From positions 1 through 46,629 of the forward strand of contig DATHUR010000145.1 in the NCBI GenBank assembly GCA_035462025.1: 46,629 nucleotides of DNA, in the 5' to 3' direction. A program made the translations under genes and the position numbers. Positions 8,237-17,712 of the stretch are shown here, piece after piece. The DNA comes from Egicoccus sp035462025. Its GTDB lineage: Bacteria; Actinomycetota; Nitriliruptoria; Nitriliruptorales; Nitriliruptoraceae. Position 1 is the stretch's first letter. Each line of letters opens with the position of its first letter. Under the pieces are notes generated by a model that made no database searches, was not told where the DNA came from, and was given only the letters and a program-made list of their open reading frames with translations.

Positions 8237-9295
8237 GTGGATCTGCCCGTCACGCCACCGATCGACCCCATGCTGGCGAAGCTCGCACGCGAACTGCCGA
8301 CCGGTGCGCTGCACTACGAGCCCAAGTGGGACGGCTTCCGTTGCATCGTGTTCCGCGACGGCGACGACCTGCTGCTGCAGAGCCGCAACCTCAAGCCCCT
8401 GGACCGCTACTTCCCCGAGATGCGCGAGCCGCTGCTGCGGCTGCTGCCGACACGTTGCGTCGTCGACGGCGAACTCGTCGTCCCCCGCGGCGGCGTCCTC
8501 GACTTCGACGCGCTCTCCGAGCGGATCCATCCCGCGGACTCGCGGGTGCAGATGTTGAGTCGACGCGACCCCGCACGGTTCGTCGCCTTCGACCTGCTCG
8601 CACTCGACGACCGCGACCTGATGACCGAACCGTTCGTCGATCGGCGGCGGGCGCTCGAGACCGCCCTGCGCGCCGTCGAACCGCCCGTCCACCTCACGCC
8701 GGTCACCGACGATCCCGAGGTGGCCGCCGACTGGTTCGCACGGTTCGAGGGGGCAGGCCTAGACGGGGTGATCGCCAAGCCCGACGCCGGGCCCTACGCC
8801 CCGGGCAAGCGGACCCAGATCAAGGTCAAGCATCAGCGCACCGCCGACGTCGTCGTGGGCGGGTTCCGCTGGCACAAGGACGGCGAGGGCGTGGGATCGC
8901 TGCTCCTCGGGCTGTACGACGACGAGGGCAACCTGCGCCACATCGGCGTCGCGGCCGCGTTCACGGCGGCACGCCGACGGGAACTGATCGACGAACTCGC
9001 GCCCTACCGTCCGGGCGACGACGAGTCGCTCGCCGACCACCCGTGGGCCGACGGCGACGGCGCGGCCGGTACGCCGCGCGGGCCGTCGCGCTGGAACCAG
9101 TCCAAGGACACCTCGTGGCAACCCCTGCGTCCCGAGTTGGTCGCCGAGGTCGCCTACGAGCAACTCCAGGGCGATCGCCTGCGGCACGGCGCCCGGTTCC
9201 TGCACTGGCGTCCCGACCGGGACGCCGACTCGTGCCGCTACGACCAACTCGAGACGCCGCCACCGGCCGAACTCGCCCACCTGTTCGCCGTCTGA
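8237..9295 (+). CDS. ligC: ATP-dependent DNA ligase (LigC type)
   Basis: A 352-residue ligase with the nucleotidyl-transfer motif EPKWDGFR; K30 is the lysine that takes AMP. Other ligase motifs are VVDGELVV (III), FVAFDLLAL (IIIa), DGVIAKPDAGPYAPGKR (IV) and QIKVKHQRTADVVVGGF (V), followed by an OB-fold domain. The lack of polymerase and nuclease domains makes it the short LigC type, which in mycobacteria takes part in repair with Ku and separate LigD-like primases. The start is GTG. It is divergent from the DUF2254 gene with an 82-base gap. Confidence 0.93.
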   Translation: MDLPVTPPIDPMLAKLARELPTGALHYEPKWDGFRCIVFRDGDDLLLQSRNLKPLDRYFPEMREPLLRLLPTRCVVDGELVVPRGGVLDFDALSERIHPADSRVQMLSRRDPARFVAFDLLALDDRDLMTEPFVDRRRALETALRAVEPPVHLTPVTDDPEVAADWFARFEGAGLDGVIAKPDAGPYAPGKRTQIKVKHQRTADVVVGGFRWHKDGEGVGSLLLGLYDDEGNLRHIGVAAAFTAARRRELIDELAPYRPGDDESLADHPWADGDGAAGTPRGPSRWNQSKDTSWQPLRPELVAEVAYEQLQGDRLRHGARFLHWRPDRDADSCRYDQLETPPPAELAHLFAV

Positions 9296-9341
9296 CGCGC
9301 CATTCGGTCAGCGCCCGACCGGCCGCTCGACACCGGGTCCG

Positions 9342-9347
9342 TATACG
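9342..9347 (+). promoter_or_regulatory. Possible -10 element of the lgt promoter
   Basis: TATACG lies 48 bases before the lgt GTG in otherwise GC-rich sequence. No convincing -35 element is found at the right distance, so this is weak. Confidence 0.25.
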
Positions 9348-9394
9348 TGGGCGGGTACCGTCCACCCCAACCGTCGTGACCTCGAGGCCCTGCC

Positions 9395-10312
9395 GTGCAG
9401 CCAGTCCTGGCCACCATCCCACCGCCACCGTTCAACGGGTTCGAACTCGGCCCGCTCGACGTGCGTCTGTACGGGATCCTGATCGCGTTCGGGGCGTACC
9501 TCGCCCTGCGGATGATGGTCAGGCGCTACGAGTCGTTCGGCGGGGACCCGACCCGGGCCGAGACTGCGGCCCTGGTCATGCTCGGGGCCGGATTCCTGGG
9601 TGCCCGTCTCGCCTACGTCCTGCCCCGCCTCGACCACTTCCTGGCCAACCCGCAGGACATCCTGGCGATCTGGCAGGGCGGGCTGGCGTTGTTCGGCGGG
9701 TTGACGGTCGGCTCGATCGTGGCGCTCTGGTACGCCCGCAGCCGCTCCCTCGACGTCCCCGCCCTGATGGACGCGGTGGCACCGACCGTCCCGCTCGCCC
9801 AGGCGATCGGCCGCTGGGGCAACTACTTCAACCAGGAGTTGTACGGCCGCCCGACCGATGTCGCCTGGGCGCTCGAGGTCGAGGCGCCCTACCGCCGGCC
9901 CGGTTACGAGGACGTCGCGACATTCCACCCCACGTTCCTGTACGAGTCGCTGTGGAACCTCGCACTGGTCGGCGTTCTGCTGTGGCTCGACCGCCGCGGC
10001 CGGCTCAAGCGCGGCGCACTCGCCTTCGTCTACCTGATCGGTTACGGCATCGGACGGGCGTGGATCGAGGCGTTGCGCGTCGACACGGCTGATCGCTACT
10101 TCGGACTGTCACGCAACAACTGGGTCGCACTCGCCGTGATCATCATCGGAACGGCCGGCCTGGTCTGGTGGCAGCGCCGGCCGGTCGCCGAGCCCGAGGC
10201 CGACGCGGATTTCGTTCTCGAGGCCGACATGCCGGACGATGCGGACACGACTGACGACGTGTCCGACCAAACGGGGGAATCGCACGACACGTCGGACGAC
10301 GAGGTTCGTTGA
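9395..10312 (+). CDS. lgt: Prolipoprotein diacylglyceryl transferase
   Basis: Lgt attaches diacylglycerol to the lipobox cysteine of prelipoproteins in the cytoplasmic membrane. The 305-residue protein has about seven hydrophobic segments and the family signature GRWGNYFNQELYG, with HPTFLYESLWN and GYGIGRAWIEALRVD further on. The C-terminus is an acidic tail of about 45 residues rich in Asp and Glu. The start is GTG at 9395. A TetR gene follows 26 bases later. The PhnD lipoprotein in this window is one likely client. Confidence 0.95.
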   Translation: MQPVLATIPPPPFNGFELGPLDVRLYGILIAFGAYLALRMMVRRYESFGGDPTRAETAALVMLGAGFLGARLAYVLPRLDHFLANPQDILAIWQGGLALFGGLTVGSIVALWYARSRSLDVPALMDAVAPTVPLAQAIGRWGNYFNQELYGRPTDVAWALEVEAPYRRPGYEDVATFHPTFLYESLWNLALVGVLLWLDRRGRLKRGALAFVYLIGYGIGRAWIEALRVDTADRYFGLSRNNWVALAVIIIGTAGLVWWQRRPVAEPEADADFVLEADMPDDADTTDDVSDQTGESHDTSDDEVR

Positions 10313-10338
10313 CCATGGCGACCAGCGGAGGTGCCGCC

Positions 10339-10965
10339 GTGACCACTCCCCGTCCCAACCGGCGCGACGAGCAACGCGCCCAGACCCGCAACGAGCTGCT
10401 CGACGCTGCCGCCCGGGTCTTCGCCGAACGCGGCTATCACGCCGCGTCCGTCGACCTCGTCGCGGAGGCCGCCGGCTACACCAAGGGCGCCGTCTACTCC
10501 AACTTCGACTCGAAGGAGGAGCTGTTCCTCGAACTGCTCGACCGCCGCATCGAGGCGAGCATCACGGCGATGGAGCGGTTGCTGTTCACGCGTCCCGCCG
10601 AGGATCGCGCGCTGCTGTTCACCGGCGACTCCCCCGAGGTCGAGGTGGTCGATCGGGACTGGTTCCTGCTCGAGACCGAGTTCCTGCTCTACGCCGCCCG
10701 CAACGACCAGGTCCGCGCCCGCGTCCAGGCGCGACAACGCACCATCCACGACCGCGTCGCCGACCTCTTGCGCCGCCACCTGACCGAACTCGGCGTGCCG
10801 AAGGAACGGCTCGAGGCCGACCACTTCACGCGCATCCTGACCGCGGTCGCGTCCGGACTCGCCCGCGCGTCGCTGGCCGACCCGATCGAGGCGCGCCACA
10901 TCGGCGAACTGATGGCCGAGGTCGGCGCTGCACTGGTGTTCCGGGCGCAGCACCCCGAGGACTGA
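10339..10965 (+). CDS. TetR-family transcriptional regulator
   Basis: A 208-residue regulator with an N-terminal helix-turn-helix: LDAAARVFAERGYHAASVDL then VAEAAGYTKGAVYSNFDSKE, which is the recognition-helix region of TetR proteins. The C-terminal half is a variable ligand and dimer domain. GTG at 10339 is preferred, as GGAGG sits 7 bases before it; TTG at 10309 and ATG at 10315 are in-frame alternatives. It may be cotranscribed with lgt and converges on the GNAT gene at 10975. Ligand and targets are unknown. Confidence 0.88.
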   Translation: MTTPRPNRRDEQRAQTRNELLDAAARVFAERGYHAASVDLVAEAAGYTKGAVYSNFDSKEELFLELLDRRIEASITAMERLLFTRPAEDRALLFTGDSPEVEVVDRDWFLLETEFLLYAARNDQVRARVQARQRTIHDRVADLLRRHLTELGVPKERLEADHFTRILTAVASGLARASLADPIEARHIGELMAEVGAALVFRAQHPED

Positions 10966-10974
10966 CCTGCCGCG

Positions 10975-11850
10975 TCAGTCGGGCCGTCGGTGGCGACGTC
11001 CGTGCACGACCAACCCCGTTGCCGCCAGCGCCCGCCGCCAGGCATCCTCGGGCACGCGCAAGGCCGACGCCTCGACGGCGCGCTGGGCGAGATCCGCGGC
11101 CGGAGCCATCCACAGGTGCGGTTCGCGGTAGCGCCCTTCGGCACGCTCGAGTTCGACGACCGCCGGCTTGATCGCCCCCGGGAGCAGGTAGGGCCCGGAG
11201 GTCGGGAACGCCCGCCCGTACCACCTCGCGAAGTCGGCCAGCGGCGCGCGGGCCCGCAGCGAGCGGTCGACGGCGAGGACGGGGTGCAGGCCGGCGTCCC
11301 AGGCGGCGGCCAGCCAGCCGTCGAGGGGACGACCGGACGCGTCCGTCGCCGCGACGTAGCGCGCGAACGGGACCAGCGGATGGTGTTGCTTCGCGTGCGG
11401 TCGCACCAGCAGGAGCAGGCGATCGAGCCCGGCAGCGGCGGCCAGTCCCGGTAGTTCGCCGAGCACCCGGCGACCGATCCCCTGGCCACGGCGGTCCGCC
11501 CGGACACGCACGTCGAGCACCGCCAGGGTGTCCGCCCCGTCGGCGGACGCTGCGGTCTCTCCCGCCTCGACGACGTCACCGGCGCCGCCGGCCGGAGCAT
11601 CCGAGGTCGTGCCGTTCCAGCGCAGCGCCACGGCCCGCACGACCACCAGCGGCGCGCCCTCGGCGTCCAGACCGACGAACTGAGACTCGGGGGCGCTCGC
11701 GTCGAGGTGCCCGCGGTGGCGCTCGGTCAGCGCGACCAGGAAGGGGGCGGCGTCCCGCTCCTCGAGGTCACGGACCGACGGGAGCAGCCCGGGTGCCTCG
11801 GCCAGCGTCGTCCACCGGCTGGCGGTCGCATCCGGACCGGAGCCGGTCAC
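10975..11850 (-). CDS. GNAT-family acetyltransferase at the end of the dehydrogenase operon
   Basis: From the GTG at 11850, which overlaps the lpd stop (GTGA), the product has 291 residues. The acetyl-CoA loop VRADRRGQGIGRRVLGEL lies near residue 120 within a typical GNAT core; a C-terminal extension of about 120 residues (GWLAAAWDAGLHPVLAVDRS and beyond) is not a standard part of the fold. The overlap suggests coupling to dihydrolipoamide dehydrogenase. The substrate is unknown. Confidence 0.75.
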   Translation of the reverse strand: MTGSGPDATASRWTTLAEAPGLLPSVRDLEERDAAPFLVALTERHRGHLDASAPESQFVGLDAEGAPLVVVRAVALRWNGTTSDAPAGGAGDVVEAGETAASADGADTLAVLDVRVRADRRGQGIGRRVLGELPGLAAAAGLDRLLLLVRPHAKQHHPLVPFARYVAATDASGRPLDGWLAAAWDAGLHPVLAVDRSLRARAPLADFARWYGRAFPTSGPYLLPGAIKPAVVELERAEGRYREPHLWMAPAADLAQRAVEASALRVPEDAWRRALAATGLVVHGRRHRRPD

Positions 11851-13304
11851 GCCCCGTGGAACGGCAGTCCGGCCGCGGACTGGAACGCCTCGCCCATCGC
11901 CTCGTACAGCGACGGGTGGGCGTGCGTGATCGCCGCCAGTTCGGCCGGGACCGCTTCCCAGCTGGTCGCCAGCGTGGCCTCGGCGATCAGGTCGGTCGCG
12001 TGCGGGCCGACGATGTGGACGCCGACCACCGGCCCCGAGCCGCCGGTCGCGCCGGCCGGCGCGCCGTCGGTGCGGTGGACGACCTTCACGAACCCCTCGC
12101 TGCCGGCGAGGATGCCCTTGGCGTTGTGCCGCAGCGACGACGTCTCGACCGCGACCGCGTCGTCGCCGAAGCGCTCGCGTGCCTGCGCCTCGGTCAGCCC
12201 GACCGAGGCGACTTCGGGGTGGCAGTAGGTCACCCGTGGCGTCTGGGTGTGGTCGACCGGCTGCGCACCTTCGACGCCGGCGATGCGATCCGCCACGGCG
12301 AACCCCTCGGCGAACGCGGCGTGTGCGAGCGCGAGCGTCGGCCGAACGTCGCCGACCGCCCAGACACCGTCGACCTTGGTGGCGCCCCACTCGTCGGTCG
12401 CGACGAAGCCGCGCTCGTCGAGGATGCCGAGGTCGTCCGCGCCGATGTCGGCAGTGTTGGGTCCGCGGCCGGTGGCGACCAGCACCCGGTCGGCCTCGAG
12501 GGTTCGCTCCTGGCCGTCCACGGTCACGATCACCCGGCCGGTGTCGGCGTCGCGTTCGACCGACTGCACGCGCGCCGAGGTCAGCACCTCGATGCCGCCT
12601 TGGCCGTAGGCCTTGGCGACCGCGATCGAGCAGTCGGCGTCCTCGAGCGGCAGCACCCGCTCGAGCGCCTCGACGACCGTGACCTCGCTGCCCATCGGCC
12701 GCCACATCGAGGCGAACTCCATGCCGATGGCGCCCGCACCGATGATCACCGCACGCTTCGGCGGCTCGGTGAACCACAGCGCCTGGTCGGAGGTCTGCAC
12801 CACCTCGCCGTCGATCTCGACGCCGGGCAGGCTGCGGGCGTACGACCCGGTCGCGATCACGACGTGCCGGCCCTGTACCCGCGTGGTCGCGCCGTCGTCG
12901 TCGCCGCGGGCGCGGGACGCATCGGATCGGGTCACCTCGACCTCGATGCGACCGCCGTCGCCGGCGACCAGACGGCCGCGGCCGTGGTGGCGGGTGGTGC
13001 GCTTCGTGACGAGGAAGTCGAGGCCCTTGAACATGCGGGCGATGACGCCCTCGCGGAACCCCGACAGCGCCTCGCCGTCGAGGCCGTCGTAGCTGACCTT
13101 CAGGCCCATCACGTCGGCGCGGTGGATCTCCTCGAGGACCTCGGCGACGTGCAGGACGGCCTTGGACGGGATGCAGCCGCGGTGCAGGCAGGTCCCGCCG
13201 ACCTTGTCCTGTTCCACGAGTGCCACGTCGAGGCCGCGGGCGGCGGCCCGGAACGCCGTGGCGTACCCGCCGGGTCCGCCACCGAGAACGACGATGTCAT
13301 GCAT
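11847..13304 (-). CDS. lpdA: Dihydrolipoamide dehydrogenase (E3)
   Basis: E3 reoxidises the dihydrolipoyl arm of the E2 core and passes electrons through FAD to NAD. The 485-residue protein starts with the FAD fold LGGGPGGYATAFRAAARG and has the redox pair C39/C44 in GGTCLHRGCIPSK. The NAD fold IIGAGAIGMEFASMW is present, as is the C-terminal HAHPSLYEA with its catalytic His-Glu. It follows E2 with a 9-base gap, making this a self-contained 2-oxoacid dehydrogenase operon. Confidence 0.95.
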   Translation of the reverse strand: MHDIVVLGGGPGGYATAFRAAARGLDVALVEQDKVGGTCLHRGCIPSKAVLHVAEVLEEIHRADVMGLKVSYDGLDGEALSGFREGVIARMFKGLDFLVTKRTTRHHGRGRLVAGDGGRIEVEVTRSDASRARGDDDGATTRVQGRHVVIATGSYARSLPGVEIDGEVVQTSDQALWFTEPPKRAVIIGAGAIGMEFASMWRPMGSEVTVVEALERVLPLEDADCSIAVAKAYGQGGIEVLTSARVQSVERDADTGRVIVTVDGQERTLEADRVLVATGRGPNTADIGADDLGILDERGFVATDEWGATKVDGVWAVGDVRPTLALAHAAFAEGFAVADRIAGVEGAQPVDHTQTPRVTYCHPEVASVGLTEAQARERFGDDAVAVETSSLRHNAKGILAGSEGFVKVVHRTDGAPAGATGGSGPVVGVHIVGPHATDLIAEATLATSWEAVPAELAAITHAHPSLYEAMGEAFQSAAGLPFHGA

Positions 13305-13313
13305 GACGGCCCC

Positions 13314-14852
13314 TCAGCTGTGCAGCAGGATGCGCGAGGGCTGCTCGCACAACTCGGCGACGTAGGTCACGAACCGGCCGGCTTCGCCCCCGTCGCAGAT
13401 GCGGTGGTCGAACGCGAGCCGGAAGGTCGCGACGCGCCGCACCTGCAACTCGCCCTGCACGACCCACGGACGCTCGCGGATCGCGCCGATGCCGAGGATG
13501 CCGCCCTCGGGGTGGTTGATGATCGGGTCACCGTCGTCGTTGCCGAACGCGCCGTAGTTGTTGACCGTGAACGTGCCGCCGGTCAACTCGCCCGGCGTGA
13601 GCTTCCCGGTCCGGGCCTTGCCGGCCAGTTCGGTCAGTTCGAGCGCCAACTGCAGGGTCGACTTGGCGTGGGCGTCCTTGATGTTGGGCACGACCAGGCC
13701 GCGCTCGGTGTCCGCGGCGAAGCCGAGGTTGATGTGCTCGAGCAGCCGGATCTCGCCGGCACTTGATCCGCTGTCGCCCTGAGGCGAACGGTCGATGCGG
13801 GCGTTGAGCGTCGGGAACCGCCGCAGTGCGAGCACGGCGGCACGCATGACCAGCGCGAAGGGCGTGATCTTGACGTCGAAGCCCTCGTCCCGCGCCGCCT
13901 GGGTGAGCTGCTTGCGGACCTCCCACAGCTCGGTGAGGTCGGCCTCGCGGGTGCACGACGCCGCGGGGATGTCGCGCCGCGAGGTCTCCATCTTCTCGAC
14001 GATCCGCTTGCGGATACCGCGGATCTGCTCGACCTCGCCGGGTGTCCGGCCACGAAAGCCGATCTCGAGGTCGCCGGTTCTCGCTGCGCTCGCCCCGCCT
14101 CCCGCGGCTGCCGGCGCCTGGGCGCCGGACACCGCCGCCGTGGATGTGACGGGTTCACGCTGTTCGCTGGGCGCTGCGGTACCGCTCGACGCCGCGTTCA
14201 CGTCGTCGCGGGTGATGACGCCGTCGGGGCCCGAGCCGGGGGCGATGGCGGCGAGGTCGACCCCGAGGTCCTTGGCGAGCTTGCGCACCGGCGGCTTGGC
14301 CAGCGGCTTCATGTTCTGCGCCGCCTGCCCGTTGCCGGCCGCTGCCGCCGCGGCGCCGCCACGGCGACGGCGTCGCGCGCCGCCCTTGCCCTGGCCGTAG
14401 CCGACCAGCGGCTGCGGCTCCTCGTCGGCGTCGAGGCCGGTCGACTTGCGGCCCGGTTCGCCCTCGTGGACCTCGCCGTACAGGCCGGCGTTCTCCTCGA
14501 CCGACTTCGCGGCCGCGGCCTCGCCCGCCTCGAAGCCGCTCTGCGCAGGCGACGCCTCGGTCTCGGCGAGCGTGGCGGCGTCACCCTCGGCGACCGCACC
14601 GCCTTCCACGTCGATGTCGATGCGCAGGAACACGCTGCCGACCTCGAGCGCCTCGCCGACATCGCCGATCCGTTCGACCACCTTGCCCGCGAACGGCGAC
14701 GGCACGTCGACCACGGCCTTGGCGGTCTCGATCGACGCGACCGTCTGGTTGAGCTCGATCACATCACCGACGGCGACGTGCCACTCGACGACCTCGCCCT
14801 CCTCGAGTCCTTCGCCGAGGTCGGGCAGCTTGAAGTCCTTGACATCAGGCAT
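13314..14852 (-). CDS. bkdC: Dihydrolipoamide acyltransferase (E2), probably branched-chain
   Basis: The 512-residue E2 has one lipoyl domain (residues 1-80) with K45 in IETAKAVVD, a flexible Gly/Ala/Glu-rich linker, a peripheral-subunit-binding domain near KPPVRKLAKDLGVDL, a second Ala/Ser-rich linker, and the CoA-acyltransferase domain ending with the catalytic FDHRICDGGEAGRF. The ETAKA lipoyl motif, rather than ETDKA, is usual for actinobacterial branched-chain E2, so BCKDH is favoured over pyruvate dehydrogenase; this is not decisive. Confidence 0.9.
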   Translation of the reverse strand: MPDVKDFKLPDLGEGLEEGEVVEWHVAVGDVIELNQTVASIETAKAVVDVPSPFAGKVVERIGDVGEALEVGSVFLRIDIDVEGGAVAEGDAATLAETEASPAQSGFEAGEAAAAKSVEENAGLYGEVHEGEPGRKSTGLDADEEPQPLVGYGQGKGGARRRRRGGAAAAAAGNGQAAQNMKPLAKPPVRKLAKDLGVDLAAIAPGSGPDGVITRDDVNAASSGTAAPSEQREPVTSTAAVSGAQAPAAAGGGASAARTGDLEIGFRGRTPGEVEQIRGIRKRIVEKMETSRRDIPAASCTREADLTELWEVRKQLTQAARDEGFDVKITPFALVMRAAVLALRRFPTLNARIDRSPQGDSGSSAGEIRLLEHINLGFAADTERGLVVPNIKDAHAKSTLQLALELTELAGKARTGKLTPGELTGGTFTVNNYGAFGNDDGDPIINHPEGGILGIGAIRERPWVVQGELQVRRVATFRLAFDHRICDGGEAGRFVTYVAELCEQPSRILLHS

Positions 14853-14864
14853 GAACGCCCTCCC

Positions 14865-15836
14865 TCAGTAGGTCAGCGACCGTTCCACCAGGTCGAGAAT
14901 CCGGTCGACGTCGGGCAACCAGAACTCCTCGAGCTTGGCGGGCGGGTAGGGCGTGTCGTACCCCGTGGCGCGCAGGACCGGCGCTTCGAGCGAGTAGAAC
15001 GCCCGCTCCTGGATCCGGGCGGCGATCTCGGCGCCCATGCCCAGCGTCTGCGCCGCCTCGTGGACCACGATCGCCCGACCGGTCTTCTCGACCGACGCGA
15101 TCATGGTCGGGGTGTCGAGCGGGCTGAGCGAGCGCAGGTCGACGACCTCGAGCGACCAGCCCTCGTCGGCGGCCGCCTCGGCCGCCTCCAGCGCCGTGCG
15201 GACCATCGGCCCGTAACAGAACAGGCTCACGTCGCTGCCTTCGCGGCGGACGACGGCCTTGTGCGGCGGCTCGGTCTGGACCGGTAGCTCGGTGTCGGAC
15301 TTCATCCAGTAGCGCCGCTTGGGCTCGAGGAAGATGACCGGGTCGTCCATCGCGATGGCGGCCCGCATCATCGAATAGGCGTCGTCCGGCGTCCCCGGCG
15401 TGAAGACCTTCAGGCCGGCGGTGTGGGCCCAGTAGGCCTCGGGCGACTCGGAGTGGTGCTCGACCGCGCCGATGCCGCCGCCGTAGGGGATGCGGATCGT
15501 GACCGGCAGCTTGACGGTGCCGCGCGAACGGTTGGGCATCTTCGCGAGGTGGCTGACGATCTGCTCGAAGGCGGGGTAGGTGAACCCGTCGAACTGCATC
15601 TCGGGCACGGGCCGGAACCCGTACATCGCCAGCCCGATGGCCGTGCCGATGATGCCCGACTCGGCCAGCGGGGTGTCGAAGCAGCGGTCCTCGCTGAACG
15701 TCTCCTGCAGCTTGTCGGTGACCCGGAAGACACCGCCGAGCCTGCCGACGTCCTCGCCGAAGACCAGGACGCGTTCGTCCTCGCTCATCGCGTCGTGCAG
15801 GGCCCGGTTGATGGCCTGCGCCATGGTGACTGCCAT
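14865..15836 (-). CDS. bkdB: 2-Oxoacid dehydrogenase E1 beta subunit, probably branched-chain
   Basis: A 323-residue transketolase-like subunit starting MAVTMAQAINRALHDAM, with GEDVGRLGGVFRVT, DTPLAESGIIGTAIGLA and the conserved IPYGGGIGAVEHHSES. With E1 alpha it forms the heterotetramer that decarboxylates the 2-oxoacid on thiamine diphosphate. It lies 12 bases from E2 and 2 bases from E1 alpha, so the three are clearly cotranscribed. Confidence 0.93.
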   Translation of the reverse strand: MAVTMAQAINRALHDAMSEDERVLVFGEDVGRLGGVFRVTDKLQETFSEDRCFDTPLAESGIIGTAIGLAMYGFRPVPEMQFDGFTYPAFEQIVSHLAKMPNRSRGTVKLPVTIRIPYGGGIGAVEHHSESPEAYWAHTAGLKVFTPGTPDDAYSMMRAAIAMDDPVIFLEPKRRYWMKSDTELPVQTEPPHKAVVRREGSDVSLFCYGPMVRTALEAAEAAADEGWSLEVVDLRSLSPLDTPTMIASVEKTGRAIVVHEAAQTLGMGAEIAARIQERAFYSLEAPVLRATGYDTPYPPAKLEEFWLPDVDRILDLVERSLTY

Positions 15837-15838
15837 CG

Positions 15839-16942
15839 TCAGCCCTCCCCGTTCGCGTCGAGTTCGGCCCGCAGTTGCTCGCGCTGCCCCTCGAAGTGGC
15901 CGGTCGGGTCGACGTAGACGTGCTCGAACAGTTCCATCGGGTCGCCGTGCGGCGCGTCGTAGATGCCGGCACGCACGTAGGTGGCGACCTCCTTGGCCTG
16001 CTCCTCGACGGCGTCCTCGAGTTCGCTGTCGTAGAGGTCACGCTGCTGCAGGAAGTTGCGCATCCGGGCGATCGGGTCGGTCTTGGCGGCTTCGTCGAGC
16101 TCGGTCTGGGTGCGGTAGCGCGACGGGTCGTCGGAGGTGGTGTGCGCCTCCATCCGATAGGTCAGCGCCTCGATGAAGGTCGGGCCATCGCCGGCACGTG
16201 CACGGTCGACCGCCTTCTTGGTGACCGCGTAGGTGGCCAGCACGTCGTTGCCGTCGCAGCGCCGGCCCGGCAGCCCGTAGCCGATGGCCTTGTGCGCGAG
16301 CGTCGGTGCGGCCGTCTGCTTCGCGAGCGGGACCGAGATCGCGTACTGGTTGTTCTGCACGAAGAAGATCACCGGGGCCTTGGTCACGCCGGCGAAGGTC
16401 ATCGCCTCGTGCGGGTCGCCCTCGGAGGTGCCGCCGTCACCGAAGTAGGTCATGGTGACGATCGGGTTGTTGTCGAGGCGGGCGCCCATGGCGAACCCGG
16501 TCGCGTGCAGTGCCTGCGTGCCGATCGGGATCGACATCAGCCCGAAGTGGTGTTTGTAGGGGTCGTGGTCGGACAGCCACGTGCCCCGGTACAGGTGCAG
16601 CAGGCCGGCCGCGTCGACCTGGCGCACCAGCGCGGCGCCCAGTTCGCGATAGGACGGGAAGATCCAGTCCTCCTCGGCCAGCGCGTACGCCGAACCGACC
16701 TGGGCGGCCTCCTGGCCCATGCACGACGCGTACACGCCCAGCTGGCCCTGCCGCTGCAGGTTGATCGCCTCGCGGTCGACCTTCCGGGTGACCAGCATCA
16801 GCCGGTACAGCTCGCGCAGACCCGCATCGTCGAGGTCGATCGGATGGTCGGGATCCTCGTGGTAGGTCCCGTCCGGGTCCAGCAGATGCACGGGTTGGTC
16901 GGGAGGCAGCAGCTCCCGGGGATCGATGGCAGCGTCGGCCAC
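15839..16942 (-). CDS. bkdA: 2-Oxoacid dehydrogenase E1 alpha subunit, probably branched-chain
   Basis: The 367-residue subunit binds thiamine diphosphate through YFGDGGTSEGDPHEAM and VQNNQYAIS. The C-terminal YRMEAHTTSDDPSRYR loop carries the region phosphorylated in mammalian BCKDH. GTG at 16942 is chosen because AGGAGT precedes it by 7 bases; the frame stays open 58 codons further but that stretch is Arg/Ser/Gly-rich and unlike the family. It is the first gene of the operon and diverges from the stress protein at 17300. Confidence 0.92.
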   Translation of the reverse strand: MADAAIDPRELLPPDQPVHLLDPDGTYHEDPDHPIDLDDAGLRELYRLMLVTRKVDREAINLQRQGQLGVYASCMGQEAAQVGSAYALAEEDWIFPSYRELGAALVRQVDAAGLLHLYRGTWLSDHDPYKHHFGLMSIPIGTQALHATGFAMGARLDNNPIVTMTYFGDGGTSEGDPHEAMTFAGVTKAPVIFFVQNNQYAISVPLAKQTAAPTLAHKAIGYGLPGRRCDGNDVLATYAVTKKAVDRARAGDGPTFIEALTYRMEAHTTSDDPSRYRTQTELDEAAKTDPIARMRNFLQQRDLYDSELEDAVEEQAKEVATYVRAGIYDAPHGDPMELFEHVYVDPTGHFEGQREQLRAELDANGEG

Positions 16943-17299
16943 GTGCCCACTCCTGTTGTCCGGGGCGCCGCGCGGGGTCTCCGTGCGGTGCCCGTCTCGT
17001 CCGCGGGAGGTCACGTTGCTCCCTGACCGGTTCCGCGTCACCGCATCCTGCCCGAGTCGGACAGGCGGTGCAGTGCTTGCTCCACCGAGGGTGGACGCGG
17101 GGTCGCCGCGCGCCACCTTCCGGTCACGCGGCCGGGGCGCGGCCTCGTGCGGGGCGCACCTTAGTCGCCGTCACCACGACCGCCGGACCGGGTTTCGCAC
17201 GCCGCGCGCCGTCGGTCTCCCAATCGATCCGACCTGGCCCCGTTCGCACGATTAGCATGGTCGGTGCCCGAACGCCGGGCACATGGAGGGACTGAACGT
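16943..17299. promoter_or_regulatory. Divergent intergenic region between the E1 alpha and stress-protein genes
   Basis: This 357-base stretch holds no convincing gene. On the + strand TAGCAT (17253-17258) could be a -10 element for the stress-protein gene. A perfect 7-bp inverted repeat, GTGCCCG and CGGGCAC with a 5-base spacer (17264-17270 and 17276-17282), follows just before its ribosome site and could be an operator or an mRNA hairpin. I found no clear promoter for the dehydrogenase operon. Confidence 0.4.
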
Positions 17300-17707
17300 A
17301 TGCGCATCGTCGTTGGATTCCTGCGGTCACCCGAAGGTCGCGCCGCCCTGCAACGTGCTGTCGAAGAGGCGCGGCTGCGCGACGCGGAACTGCTCGTGGT
17401 CCACTCGTTCAAGGGCGGACCCCGCGAGGACGAGGGCGAGGTCATCGCCTACCGCGAGGAGTTCGAGCGCCTCGAACAGCAGCTCAACACCGAGGGCATC
17501 CGCTACAGCCTGCGCGAGTTCGTCCGCGGCAACGCACCGGACGAGGACCTGCTGCAGGCGGCCAGGGACGAGAACGCCGACATGATCGTCATCGGCATCC
17601 GTCGCCGCTCGCCCGTGGGCAAGCTCGTGCTCGGGTCCAACGCCCAGGACATCCTGCTGCAGGCCGACTGCCCCGTCCTCGCCGTCAAGGCCGCCCCCGA
17701 CGCCTGA
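17300..17707 (+). CDS. Universal stress protein (UspA family)
   Basis: A 135-residue single-domain Usp. It starts MRIVVGFLRSPEGRAALQRA and ends with the ATP-binding pattern GIRRRSPVGKLVLGSNAQDI followed by CPVLAVK, close to the canonical G-2x-G-9x-G-S/T of nucleotide-binding Usps. The ATG at 17300 has GGAGGG 9 bases upstream. It converges on fabI over a hairpin-rich 82-base gap. Confidence 0.9.
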   Translation: MRIVVGFLRSPEGRAALQRAVEEARLRDAELLVVHSFKGGPREDEGEVIAYREEFERLEQQLNTEGIRYSLREFVRGNAPDEDLLQAARDENADMIVIGIRRRSPVGKLVLGSNAQDILLQADCPVLAVKAAPDA

Positions 17708-17712
17708 CCACC

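Noticed and set aside
11851..12777. Upstream extension of the GNAT frame at 10975
   Set aside because: It is a shadow of the dihydrolipoamide dehydrogenase gene; the GTG at 11850 overlapping the lpd stop is the natural start.
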